Shown: piece after piece, positions 52,201-61,539 of the stretch
Position numbering within the stretch: position 1 is the first letter of the stretch
Layout: every line of letters begins with the position of its first letter
Position numbers and translations under genes: made by a program
Source: Aristolochia californica
Taxonomy: Eukaryota; Streptophyta; Magnoliopsida; Piperales; Aristolochiaceae
NCBI GenBank assembly: GCA_029961685.1
Contig: JARWKL010000005.1
Coordinates: 3,726,501-3,790,500 of the forward strand
Reading direction: 5' to 3'
DNA length: 64,000 nucleotides
Notes under the pieces: model-generated
Databases searched by the model: none
What the model was told of the DNA's origin: nothing
What the model saw: the letters and a program-made list of their open reading frames with translations, nothing else

Positions 52201-55200
52201 TCTACACGTGAGGGGGAGTGTTAAGGAATAGTCCCACATAGATTAGTGAGTACAAAGATCTTGAGTTTATTAGTTGGTAAAGAGGTTTCCTAAGTTGGCT
52301 AGTTAATTTGGGATAGGCCTTGGACCCAACTTAACACCTCTTGTGGCATTAAAATACCCACAAGGTTTACTATTGACTAACACAGAATATGATACATTCA
52401 AAATGCAGCTCCTCATCCAAAATTTCCAACGTGTCCCAAATCCCATCTTATGAAACAGTTGGTCAACAAGTTTCTAGTTTACACGATCAAATGCTTTTTC
52501 AAAATCGAGTTTAAGGACAAATCTAGGTTTTTTTGAATTTTTTAAGGTATCCAGCAGTTCATGTGCAGCCATGGCAGAATCAAGGATATTTCGGCCTTGT
52601 ATAAAGAAACTTTGACAAGGGCTAATGATCTTGGGAAGGAGGAGTCTCAGATGATTGGCAAGAATTCATCCAATGATTTTGTAAAAACTTGGGGAGAGAC
52701 TAATGGGCCGAAAATCTTGAGGTAAGGCAGAGTTAGCTTTTTTAGGAATAAGGGCTATGAAAGTAGCACCCACAGCCTTGTGAGTGATCCCCATTTGATG
52801 AAAATTTTGAACAAAAGCAAAAACATCATTTTTTTATGAGCTCCCAGACATTTTGATAGAACACCATTAAAGCCGTCTAGACCAGGGGCTTTATCTTTTG
52901 GGAGGCCAAGAGTGGCAGCCTCGATTTCCTAAGTACTAAATGGCCGTTCCAAGAAGTCCGCATCCGAAGAGGAAATGCTGTTATAATTAAGCTGGTACAA
53001 AGTAGGACGGTTGAAGCACTCCTTACAGTAAAGATCTGCGAAAAACTTCACAAGAATGTTAGCTATCTCAAGGCTATCCGTGATCACTTGGATCGCCCTG
53101 ACGGAGAGAGGTGATGCGGTTAACCCTTCTTCTGGCCGAGGCTATAGCATGGAAAATTTGGTCTTTCCATCCCCCTCGGTCAGCCAACGAAATCTAGCTC
53201 GCAGCTTCCAGTACATGGTATCATTTCGAAAAATATTTGACAACTCAAGATTTAATTTATTTTTAAGAGACAAATCAAGGGAAGAAAAGGACCTTTGTTC
53301 TTCGAGGAGATCCAACTCAGATAAACGCCGGCAGATCAATTTTTTCTAAGAAACAACAACAGTGCATTGGTTGAGAGACCACTGGCGGATTTTTGTCTTC
53401 AGAGCTTTGAGTTTCAAAGGGAGCGTCCATCCCGGGTTAGGGTGATGAGAGAGCTCGTGCCACCATCCAGCAAGATTGGAGGTGAAGCTGTCTGAAAGGA
53501 TCCAAGAATTCTCGAATCAAAACGGAGATCTACCCCAATCAGGAGGCTGGGTGTTGATTTGAATTGGCTAGTGATCAGACCCAATCTTATTGAGAACTTG
53601 ACCGGTAGAGTAGGGGAAATTTTGGAGCCATTCATTATTGGCAAGAAAAAGATCATATTTGGAGAAAACAAGGGGGTTCAAGCCATTTGACCAAGTTAAT
53701 TTTTTTCCAGAGGGAGGTATTTCGGAAAGTTCCAAACTGCTCACAAGATCAGAGAAGGCTCACATATTGGAGGTGGTTCGAATGGCAGGAGGGCTTTTTT
53801 TGGAACATTGGAGGATGGCATTGAAATCCCCTGCCAGGAGCCAGGGCAGGTCCCAAAGTTGGGCAAGGAGTTCTTCCCAAAAGGATGCACGAAGGCAGTA
53901 ACGAGTTGGCCCATAAATGCCAGCCAGAGCCCAAGAAATCCCCAGAGAACGGTCTCGAAATTGAATTCCAATGGAAAAAAGACCAGGATGAGAAATAACA
54001 GCTTCAACAGATTTCAGGTTCCAAGGAACAAGAATACCTCCAGAATGCCAACAACAACAACTTTTGCCCGTTCAGGGTAAGGATCATACCATATTTCCTG
54101 GGCAACAAAATTATCAAAAGACTGCAGTTTGGTTTCAACCAAAATTACAATACTAGGCTTGGATTCAAAAGGGACTGCCTTGATGATTGCCCATTTAGAG
54201 AGCGATCCAATTCCTCTTACGTTCCAGAAGAGAACAATCATTTTGGGGCTGGTGGGGAGATATCCTTCTTTGGGCTTAGGAGACTGTCGTGGTAAAATTT
54301 TCAGAATTCCCACGCTAATTTGGTAATTTCCTCGAACTCCTGCGGAGGAAATTCTTGCTCTTGCTCCTTGACGAACCTGATAAAGTCCATTTGGGCGTCA
54401 GTCTGAGCTATTTGAGCGAAGTGGGCCAGATAATCAGTTTTTGGAGGGGGAGCAGTGGATGGAGGGCTAGTCGGAATGTTAGGCTTTGGCGGCGGGCTTT
54501 TTTCTTTTTTTTCTTTTTTCGTCTTCCTCCTTCTGGAGTAAGTGTGAGCGAACGGAGTGATGGGAGGTTTCTTCTTCAGACTTTTTTTGTGGGAGAGTGG
54601 GACAGTTGAAGGGGGGATGGAGTTTCTGTCTTTTGTGTTTGAGGGAGGGTTGAGGGCTTTGTCACTGGGGTTTAGGGAGGAGACGGGAGCTGTTCCTTTT
54701 CTAGTTAATAATAGAGAGCATATGAGTTCCTATTTTGTTGATGGTATACTTATAAAGGTTACAAATATAGCACAGAAATATATCTTACACTATTGAATGA
54801 ACTCCTGGTTTTGTTCTCTCTTGGATAAACTTATCCTATGTTTTCTCTCCATTTGCTTTTTTTAATAGCCAGAAAAAACCCTACTTTCAGTCCTTCAAGT
54901 ATTATTCATCAACCTTCAATCCCGGTTATAGTTTTCAAGTAATTGTTGAAATCTAGGTTACTATACTCTAAAAGAAGTTTTCAACCATATTGTTCCTTGA
55001 ATCTAAATTACCATACGACATCAGTATTCTCAAGTGTGTGCAGTAAATAACTAGCCTCAATGGCTTCACTATCCATCAGATGCCTTCTAAGCATAATTAT
55101 AAAACTCAGGCCAAACCAACCAGTTAAACCTGGTTCAACTGGACTTTTGTCTGCTGTCCAGGTTATGGATCTATAAGACCCAGGAAATGGATAAAATCCA

Positions 55201-58200
55201 GCTGACTCATCCAGGTTTGCAATTTAACTGTCAAATTGCCTGACTAAGCCTGGCAACCAGGTCGTTGGGAAGCTGGGTAATGGGAAGAGGAGAGATTCAA
55301 GAATGATAGAACCCTCCCTATTGGGAACAATAGGGGCTCCTTGCCTGACGCACCAGAAAGGGGTTTGCATGGCAACGGGGAGGGTGGTGTCCTTCCCCTC
55401 TCTAATACTAGTTAGGGGAAGAAGCTTCTTCCTCTTTTTTTTTTTTTAAACAATGACACATATTTTTCCACCAGCAGTCAAACCCAGTTGAACCAGACCT
55501 AGTCACATCACTAAATCGATGATGGGGTCAGTTTTGATAACCTTGTTTCTTAGAGAGAAGTTGCATCCACTGTCAGTTTTTCTGTAGCAACAGTCATGAG
55601 CCTGTCTCAGGCCAGGGTGAATATCTCAAAGTAGGAGGAACTTAGGAGTAATCGATCTCAAAAGCCCCTCAAACTCCTCATTAGAGAGACTAGAACTCAA
55701 GAAGTCACACTTGAAATCACCCCATGTGAGCATTGAGCCAAAGGCCCAAGCCATCCAAAGATCCCTTGAAAAATTTCCAGAGGGCCCCAGTTCCAAACAC
55801 AAAAAAGAAAAAAAAAATCTCCATCACATAAAAACTTCAAAGCTTCAAGCAAGTGTTTTTATCCAAGTAACAGCAGTTAACAGGACCACACTTTGTATAG
55901 GTTGTAAACGAACTATAACCATTTGTGCAAGATTGAATTTTATTGGCTGGACCAGGTGAGATGAGCATTACAAGCATCTCAGGTAGTATGCTTCAGCTAC
56001 CTGGGGCAAGGTTGACTCTGGGGGGTCAAAAATATGCATAACCAAAAGACGGTGGAATAGAGAGATGAAAATAAATCTTGCACTATTCAAGCTTACATAA
56101 CAGGAAAAAAAGAGGACAGAGAATATCTACAACAGGTATTCTTAAAAAGTAGGCCTCATGAGAAGATTTTTTCATCAGATCTAATTCAAAAAAAAAAAAA
56201 GTAACATTTGCCTCTGAAGGTATTGAGAGTTTCTTTTTCGGGATCATATTAAAAAGTAAACTGTATTTCTCCTGCTTGCTAATAAAAACTCACTTTCTCA
56301 TTGTTCTCCCAAAAAATAAATAAATAAATAAATCATCTGGTTTGAGAGATTTTCCTTCCTAATGAATGATTTTTTTGGAATGTGGAAAGGCCTTACCCTT
56401 GTAAGACTTGAACCCAAGACCTGACACCACACCCATGTGACCATTGAGCCAAAGACCCAAATCACTTTCGACTGAAAAATTTGGAAAATAGATTCTTTTA
56501 TTGATGCAAAGAAAGATTTGATAGTACCTAAAAAATCCTTCCCCTCCAACATCTTGGAATGCAGAGGAATCTTCTGTGCATTTACCAATCAAAAGCAAGA
56601 GAAGAGCTGCTCTAATGTCTGATGTGGTACCAGGATTGCTACCAACAGCAACACCTAGGGAAATATCATCTGTTACTGCACCAGCAAGCTGAATCAATGG
56701 CCAATCGAACAAAGATGTTGGAACCCGGGCCACAAGTCTCATTGGCACAACTGCATAACCCCTGAGAACCAAAGCAGCCAAAGAAGCAGTCTCACACACT
56801 GAAGAAGGACGAGTGGGGTCCATTAGGTTACTGATATCCTCCAATATCTTTGCTCGGCTTTGGGTCTTGCCAAGATGAGGAACATGTGAACCGGTCTCAC
56901 TCTTACTGCTCTCAGTTGTTTCAGCAACAGGATCACCAAGATGTGCAAGGTCCCCCAGAGGTAGCACGGCTGCAGAGGGAAGTCTCAAACATAACTGAGA
57001 AAATAAGATGTCACACATCTGCACCAAAGTCAGGAGTAAGCCCGAAAAGAATAAAACTATAATAACATTAAAGATTAGATAGACTCTAACAAGCATTCAT
57101 GTAATAACAGAATGCACCATTAAACAAAAAAAAAACAATCATGACCTTGGTGAACTCAAATTGAACCCACTTATTGCCTGCTCACCAGTAAGATTACCAA
57201 ATTCATGGAGCTGATAAGAATCTCCATGTGCTCATATAAGCAGAAGGTTCTTTTCTTATTTGAAAAGGTCACAAGCATCGCCTGAAAAACTGATGATTTT
57301 TTCTTTTTAGTTTTATTTCTCATCCTGTAAAAACTGAAGATCTTCACACCATTTTCCCTATTAACACACATGATACGAAGGTTGAGACAGTAACCACAGG
57401 GAGCTAACTTCATCCATACCACACGTTGCAATGGACCCATGAGGTCCTATAGTACATTAATTCTCCAAAAACCTCACCAGCAAGTGAGCCTTAACCATTA
57501 TCATTCACATATAGAAGAGGCCTCACCTTCCTGACCATTGATCCAATAATCAGGATATCTAGTCAAAACACAAGAGTGAACCTCTCTATTGTTCAAGCAG
57601 AACTTGCATATATTAGAGCAAGTGGACAAGGTAATATAGGCCTTTGTCATTGAATGCAGGAAAGATCAAGGTGATTTAGATGGAGCAACGTTTTTATTTG
57701 CAAAGATAGAAAAATAAGTCTTTTTTTTAAATAATAGAAAAATAAGTCTTACCTTTAATATATTGATACGATCTGTTTCGCTTATTAGCGCAACTAATGA
57801 CAAAGCACTACTCATTATATCTATCATGGCATTTGCTTCCTCCAAACGATTACCACTAGAACCATAAGTTACTACTTCCCCACTTCCTACATGCTCGACT
57901 TTGTTCTCATCTAATAACAATTTGCACCTCATAAGAAATTTCTCAAGAACAAAGAGGAAACCCCATCTGATAAAGTTATGCTTTGACTTGAGGAGCCCGC
58001 ACAAGATCCAGATAGGTAACGAAACGGAGGGACCTGCAACAGAATCATGACTACCGGCAATCCCTATTTGCTTTTGCAGATTATTGATGTTTGACCAGAT
58101 GTTTGTTTCACCACCCTCACTGATTTCTAAGACAAGCAACTCTACCAACCAAATATACCCATTCTGGCGATAACCCATCCGCTCTGAGTGTAGAAGAGAA

Positions 58201-58891
58201 TGAAGAGTGGCCCAGGAAAGCTTTACTCTTGTGGCAGTATCAATATCAAGAAAATCAGCATCAATACTTTGCAGCAATTTGCATGATTTTGTCAGCCGAA
58301 TCATAGATATAAAGTCATCATCCAAACGAGTGAATGTGCCTATAGTTGCATCAAATTTCCTGGTAATTTTCTCCAAAAGCTGCACCACATAAAAACTAAG
58401 GTCACCTCAGAAGGTCAAAATTTTCATAGAATATCTACTCTTACAAAGCATTACAATTAGGTACCATGAGAGAATGATTACTTAGAAATAGATGAAGAAA
58501 AAATAAAGACAATAATAAAGAGCAAGACAAAATTGCAATAAACAGATAGGCTCCACTTGAAGAATCATACAAACTTCAAGAATGAAAGCTACAGATTTGC
58601 ATTGAAAGAATGTACCATATTTAGATGATCAAAATTGGGATATCTTAACAAAACTTCTGAAATGGATCTTCTCAGTATTTCTCCAATACCATCCACTCCA
58701 TGCTTAACAGCAATGTAGAAAGCCTCAGGTGCATCTGCAAGAATAAGCATTCTGGCAAGTGGTTGAATGTCCTCAATATTGTATACTGGCTCACCAGCCG
58801 TGGAGCATGTTTCATTTATCTGATGTAGTACATAGTCAAGCAGCACAGAAAATAGATTTCTCTTTTCCTCCCGAGAATTTGCTTGTGAATA
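46252..58891 (-). CDS. RST1-like protein, C-terminal 537 aa (gene continues beyond or is cut at the 5' side)
   Basis: Exons in minus order: 58616-58891, 57753-58379, 56528-57018, 46613-46676, 46461-46529, 46252-46338; all GT-AG, phases close. Legible blocks: LARMLILADAPEAFYIAVKH, LHSLLHSERMGYRQNGYIWL, IWILCGLLKSKHNFIRWGFL, RLVARVPTSLFDWPLIQLAG, DPDSRVAYYSSAFLLKRMMT and NNEKLLENPYLQMRGIIQL. A long helical-repeat (ARM-like) protein. From memory this best fits the C-terminus of plant RST1 (RESURRECTION1; about 1800 aa, focadhesin-related), a cytoplasmic exosome/SKI cofactor that limits siRNA production from mRNAs and affects cuticular wax. That identity is recognition, not alignment. The third intron is 9851 bp (46677-56527) because of L1 insertions. 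No exon upstream of 58891 was found to 64000, so the next intron exceeds 5.1 kb or the gene is truncated. Confidence 0.75.
47192..48055 (-). mobile_element. L1 LINE fragment with internal deletion
   Basis: The minus strand reads RT-C/zf-RVT text (SWAYSVVSFHKEYVLIPDAH-like, then YFCWSAAKIKIITYDNLHRR) and, further on, the start of the RNase H domain (VPPSAEALKLNFNGSAKRYL, GLTGFGG). The rest of RNase H is missing, and a 3' UTR and T run (about 47192-47203, the poly(A) tail) follow. Sits in the RST1-like giant intron. Internal deletion and frameshifts; inactive. Confidence 0.78.
48564..49037 (-). pseudogene. L1 ORF2 RNase H domain, 157 codons open
   Basis: Frame with IGHFKLNFYGSVYGCPGPAG, then FGGVVHDENGVLLFSYAG, TTAELNGLFNGLR, LCIEGGSKVVINWC and NYIPRSANHLADSQAKLG. 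This is the plant-type C-terminal RNase H of L1 ORF2. The first catalytic position reads LNFYGS where Asp (FDGS) is usual. Part of the element at 48493-54704. Confidence 0.9.
49180..49881 (-). pseudogene. L1 ORF2 zinc-binding RT-associated (zf-RVT) region, 233 codons open
   Basis: Blocks GTGFMTRFWTDWW, DSLIWMPSSKGNFSTSTAYG, WALHAPPCAKFFIWTACWNK, VLTLDILIRRGAHVPNPLCL and FCQTSTETITHILLHCEYAF with the Cys-x2-Cys...His-x4-Cys spacing of the domain. It lies between RT and RNase H as in all plant L1s. Confidence 0.9.
50053..50796 (-). pseudogene. L1 ORF2 reverse transcriptase, C-terminal part, 247 codons open
   Basis: GTPLSPFIFTLIAEHLASMV, LLQYADDTILFGEG (the YADD active site), YLGLPLSPTIPSKSSW, GRLATWRGRFLSKAGKLVLI, KRKFLWGG and MKWAEVCKSKSLGGLGIRD. 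The upstream RT fingers are on the far side of the Copia insert (52485-53350) and are broken. Confidence 0.92.
50759..52484 (-). mobile_element. Copia-derived chimeric insert flanked by a 149-bp duplication of the host L1
   Basis: L1 bases 50759-50907 recur at 52336-52484 in direct orientation with only scattered differences. Between them, 50908-52335 is foreign: minus-strand Copia gag-pre-integrase and integrase (LWHLRLGHPSPAKLR, CESCQLGKHRRSSFP, FELVHSDVWGPC, YFVSFIDDFSRVTWVYLL, VHVLRTDNGLEYLN and SCSYTPQQNGVAERTNRHLL, about 51447-52193), then the downstream linker (50912-51396). At 52203-52335 a plus-oriented LTR start follows (GTGAGGGGGAGTGTTAAGGAATAG, polypurine run plus TGTTAAGG). The integrase zinc region, DDE positions and QQNGVAER text are readable, though joined in two frames. 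Confidence 0.85.
53400..54241 (-). pseudogene. L1 ORF2 endonuclease domain, frameshifted
   Basis: The ATG at 54241 starts MIVLFWNVRGIGSLSKWAII, then PSIVILVETKLQ, the APE-type endonuclease N-terminus. Further text (LLAGDFNAILQ-like, LTWSNG-like, KIGSDH-like) is spread over three frames down to about 53400. ORF1 ends 60 bp upstream. Confidence 0.85.
54301..54690 (-). pseudogene. L1 ORF1 (gag-like) C-terminal end
   Basis: The minus frame ends at the stop 54301-54303 with TDYLAHFAQIAQTDAQMDFI and EFPPQEFEEITKLAWEF. It is preceded by a Pro/Lys-rich stretch (SRRRKTKKEKKEKSPPPKPN). Consistent with the tail of a plant L1 ORF1; the RNA-binding part is lost by 5' truncation. Confidence 0.6.
54705..56379. 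other. Intron sequence of the RST1-like gene, with one SINE copy
   Basis: Apart from a tRNA-like SINE at 55685-55760 (minus) I recognise no exon or element. The SINE copy has TGGCTCAATGCTC (A box, 55728-55740) and GAGTTCTAGTC (B box, 55688-55698) on the minus strand, and resembles the better copy at 56380-56470. An (AAAT)n microsatellite lies at 56312-56332. Confidence 0.5.
56380..56470 (-). mobile_element. tRNA-derived SINE head
   Basis: The minus strand has TGGCTCAATGGTC (56439-56451, Pol III A box TRGCNNAGYNGG) and GGTTCAAGTC (56405-56414, B box GGTTCGANTCC) with tRNA-like spacing. It lies about 60 bp from an exon boundary of the RST1-like gene. The body and tail of the SINE are not delimited. 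Confidence 0.6.
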
Positions 58892-58929
58892 CTGCATAGG
58901 ACAGAAACAGGGCAACACCAAGATGATAT

Positions 58930-59105
58930 GCAACAAGATATAACCTTTAAAAAATATTAACTTTAAGAGCATTTTTAATATTAACTTTATCAAGATATAA
59001 GCTTAGATGTAACTTGAGGGATAATGTATCAAGATATAAACTTTAAAAAATATTAACTTTATCAAGATATAAGCTTAGATGTTCTGGATAATGTATCCCA
59101 ATACG
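58930..59105 (+). repeat. Local A+T-rich tandem duplication
   Basis: ATCAAGATATAA.CTTTAAAAAATATTAACTTTATCAAGATATAAGCTTAGATGT occurs twice (ending about 59018 and 59082), followed each time by a TAATGTATC phrase. Confidence 0.75.
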
Positions 59106-59296
59106 TTGAATGAGCCATGTATATAACATGCCAGAATCTCCAATCAACATGGTCACATAGTACTTCAAAAGTAACCTAAATTTTCCCAAGCCTTCCTAGA
59201 AAAGCAAGCTTCAGATCAAGAAATCCTTTGGCTGTAGAGGGAGATTCTAATGTGATGATCAGCTGGTTTAATTCTGGGCACACTCCTCAACAGTGT

Positions 59297-59675
59297 TTAC
59301 ATAATTATGATGACACCCATGTTTTGTAAATTCATTCCAGGTTTCATGGGTTTAATTGGTGTAGACTGCAAATTTGATAACAAATAATTTTAGTGCAGAT
59401 TGATGTCTCATTACACTGTTTTTGTTGAGACTAATATCCATAGGTTTAGTAGCTTGATTTTCTTCTCCCTCCATGTGGTGTTTACTTACTTATGATGATA
59501 TCCATGTTTTGTCTAGCTCATTCCTGATTTCATGGGTTAAATTGGTACAGAGACCACATTTGATAGAAAATAATTTAATACAGATTGATGTCTCATTACA
59601 CTCTCTTGTTGTTTTTTTGTTGTTCTCTAGTTGTTCGAGACTCATATCCATTGGATTCAGTAGCTTGATTTTCTA
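59297..59675 (+). repeat. About 190-bp tandem duplication
   Basis: Two copies share GTGTTTAC.TA, TATGATGA.A.CCATGTTTTGT, TTCATGGGTT.AATTGGT, CAGATTGATGTCTCATTACACT, GAGACT.ATATCCAT.GG and AGTAGCTTGATTTTCT. The second carries an extra TTGTTGTTTTTTTGTTGTTCTCTAG stretch. Non-coding. Confidence 0.78.
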
Positions 59676-59809
59676 CTAATTTTTTGTTCTTGATGTAGTC
59701 TTAGTTTTCTTGCTTTTTAATCATGTTGTATTTTTACGTCCTCTACATAATATTTTCATCATTTTCACGAAAAATGCACTCTGAAATATGTGGTTTAAGA
59801 CGGGGGGCT

Positions 59810-60040
59810 TCGTGGAAGCCAATGGTTGCCTTCAAGATTCGGCGTCTTGGAAATAGATGGATCACTAATGGAAAATGTCATCATCTCTCCCCCATCTAGA
59901 AGGCCATGTTTTATTTGTTCACCACTTTCCGCGCTACCATTCGGTTCTTTGTTGGGGAGGGCTCCAGTATGCGTTTCTGGATGGATTGATGGTCGGGCGA
60001 TAACTTATCATTATTGGAACCAACTAAATGGACCAAACAC
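59810..60040 (+). pseudogene. L1 fragment (region between RT and zf-RVT), plus strand
   Basis: In one plus frame the text reads FVGEGSSMRFWMDWWSGDN, the motif just downstream of RT in plant L1 ORF2. It is isolated and short, and abuts Copia sequence on its right. Confidence 0.6.
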
Positions 60041-60059
60041 CTAAAGGAGGTTTAAGTAC

Positions 60060-60951
60060 TTGCATTGGTACTTTCCCCCCAAGACTGAAGAGGGCATTAT
60101 GTTGATCAAATAACAAGATGTCAAGATTGCATCTCCCCAAAAAAATACTTAGGAATATTCATTTGGAATAAAAGCATGTGCCACTTCTAGATGATGTCGG
60201 TTTTTTTGTTCAGAACCCATATTCTGTTATGGGGTATAAACACATGAAGCTTGTTGATTAATTCCATGCAAATCACAAAACGATGAAAAATTTTGATTCA
60301 TAAACTCAAGACCATTATCTGAACTAAAATGCAGAAGGAGTTCTTATTTCATTGAAAAATTGGACAAATACATCAAAAAATTTTGATTTCTCCCAAAGGA
60401 GGTACACCATGTCACTCTACTAAAATCATCTATGAAGGTTGAAAAATATTGAAATCCAAATAAATCAAAAGTCCGACATAGACCCCAAACATCAGGATGT
60501 ACTAACTCAATTGCACTAAGACTTTCGACTTTTACACAATGGAAATGAACTTTTGTGGTGTTTTTCAAGTTGAGACTATCTACATTCAAACAATAATTTT
60601 GAAGTCAAGGAAGGAATAAACTAATAGAGCTTCAACGGAGATGGATGCCCAACTGTAAATGCCACAAGAAAGGGACTCGCTGTCACATCATTAAGTGCAG
60701 CAGATTGATGTTGTGGAGCAGCATCTAAGTAGTAAAGTCGCTCACTATCATGCTAGGAACCAATCATCCTCGTTTTGCAAATCCTAAAATACGGGAAGGG
60801 AAGAATGTAATGAAATAGTTTAAAGCTTTGATAAGTTGACTCACTAATAACAAATTTACAAGGAACTTTGGAAAACACAACACAGTAGATAAAGAAAGTT
60901 GAGATGTAGGATAAACTACACTATCCCCTATAACAAACAAGGGAGAACTAT
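60060..60951 (-). pseudogene. Ty1/Copia integrase-region remnant
   Basis: Minus-strand order: text before the gag-pre-integrase (PTSQLSLSTVLCFPKF, LLLVSQLIKALNYFITFFPS), FLWHLQLGIH, integrase (LVHPDVWGLC, FGFQYFSTFIDDFSRVTW) and the far end (PKYFFGEMQS-like) near 60130. Many stops and frameshifts. The upstream side meets the LTR at 60952. Confidence 0.82.
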
Positions 60952-61287
60952 TGAATTTTTGGAAGAGAAAAACAATTCATTGACTTGATTATAACTGAGC
61001 ACAATGGATCTCCATTTATAATAGAGGAAACAAGAAGAATTAATTATAATTAAACTAGCCTTGTCCCAGTTACACCCAAAGTCAAATACTAAAAGATAAG
61101 TCCTAAAACAATTAAACAATTGAACATGAATAAAAGACCAATATAACCAAAACACCTTCAAATTGAGCCTCTTCTATGGGACCTCCTTCCCATGAGACTC
61201 CTCTTAGACCCCACCATATTAATTCTGCTCTTTGAAACTTCTTTCTATGAGAGTCATGTAAGATTCTTTCATACTTATTTTTCAACA
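60952..61287 (-). mobile_element. Copia-type LTR with adjoining polypurine tract
   Basis: On the minus strand GCTTGAGGGAGAG (about 61289-61301) leads directly into TGTTGAAAAATAAG, the 5' edge of an LTR ending near 60952. Same family as 22856-23193. The polypurine tract marks it as a 3' LTR of a minus element whose body is missing or unreadable at 61302-61539. Confidence 0.75.
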
Positions 61288-61539
61288 CTCTCCCTCAAGC
61301 TAGAGTTTAACTTCAGCTTGCAAAGAAAAAAAAAAATACTGGTCTTCAAGAAAAAATTCTTCATATTGTACTCCCTTTGAAGTAGATATTTTGGTCATAT
61401 AAAATTTGATTATCACAACACGTGGAATTCTTCATGCAGTTTGTACTTCTTCTCAAATAATAGTAACACTCATACTTCAATTCCGGAATGAGGCACAACC
61501 ACTGCAGCACTGAACTTCCAAATGCAATTCTTAGCACAA

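Larger units (their letters stand above)
48493..54704 (-). mobile_element. Near full-length L1 LINE in the RST1-like intron
   Basis: On the minus strand in order: the C-terminal part of ORF1 (54301-54690), ORF2 with endonuclease, reverse transcriptase, zf-RVT and RNase H, a 3' UTR and a poly(A) tail (T run 48500-48510). The 5' end is truncated in ORF1. TTTCTAG flanks both ends (48493-48499 and 54698-54704), a candidate 7-bp target-site duplication. It is interrupted by a 1.4-kb Copia-derived insert. ORF2 has frameshifts in the endonuclease and upstream RT, while the last three domains are each open. Confidence 0.88.

Noticed and set aside
54355..54796. Plus-strand open frames of 79-84 codons
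   Set aside because: They are antisense to the L1 ORF1 tail, which gives a more sensible protein on the minus strand.
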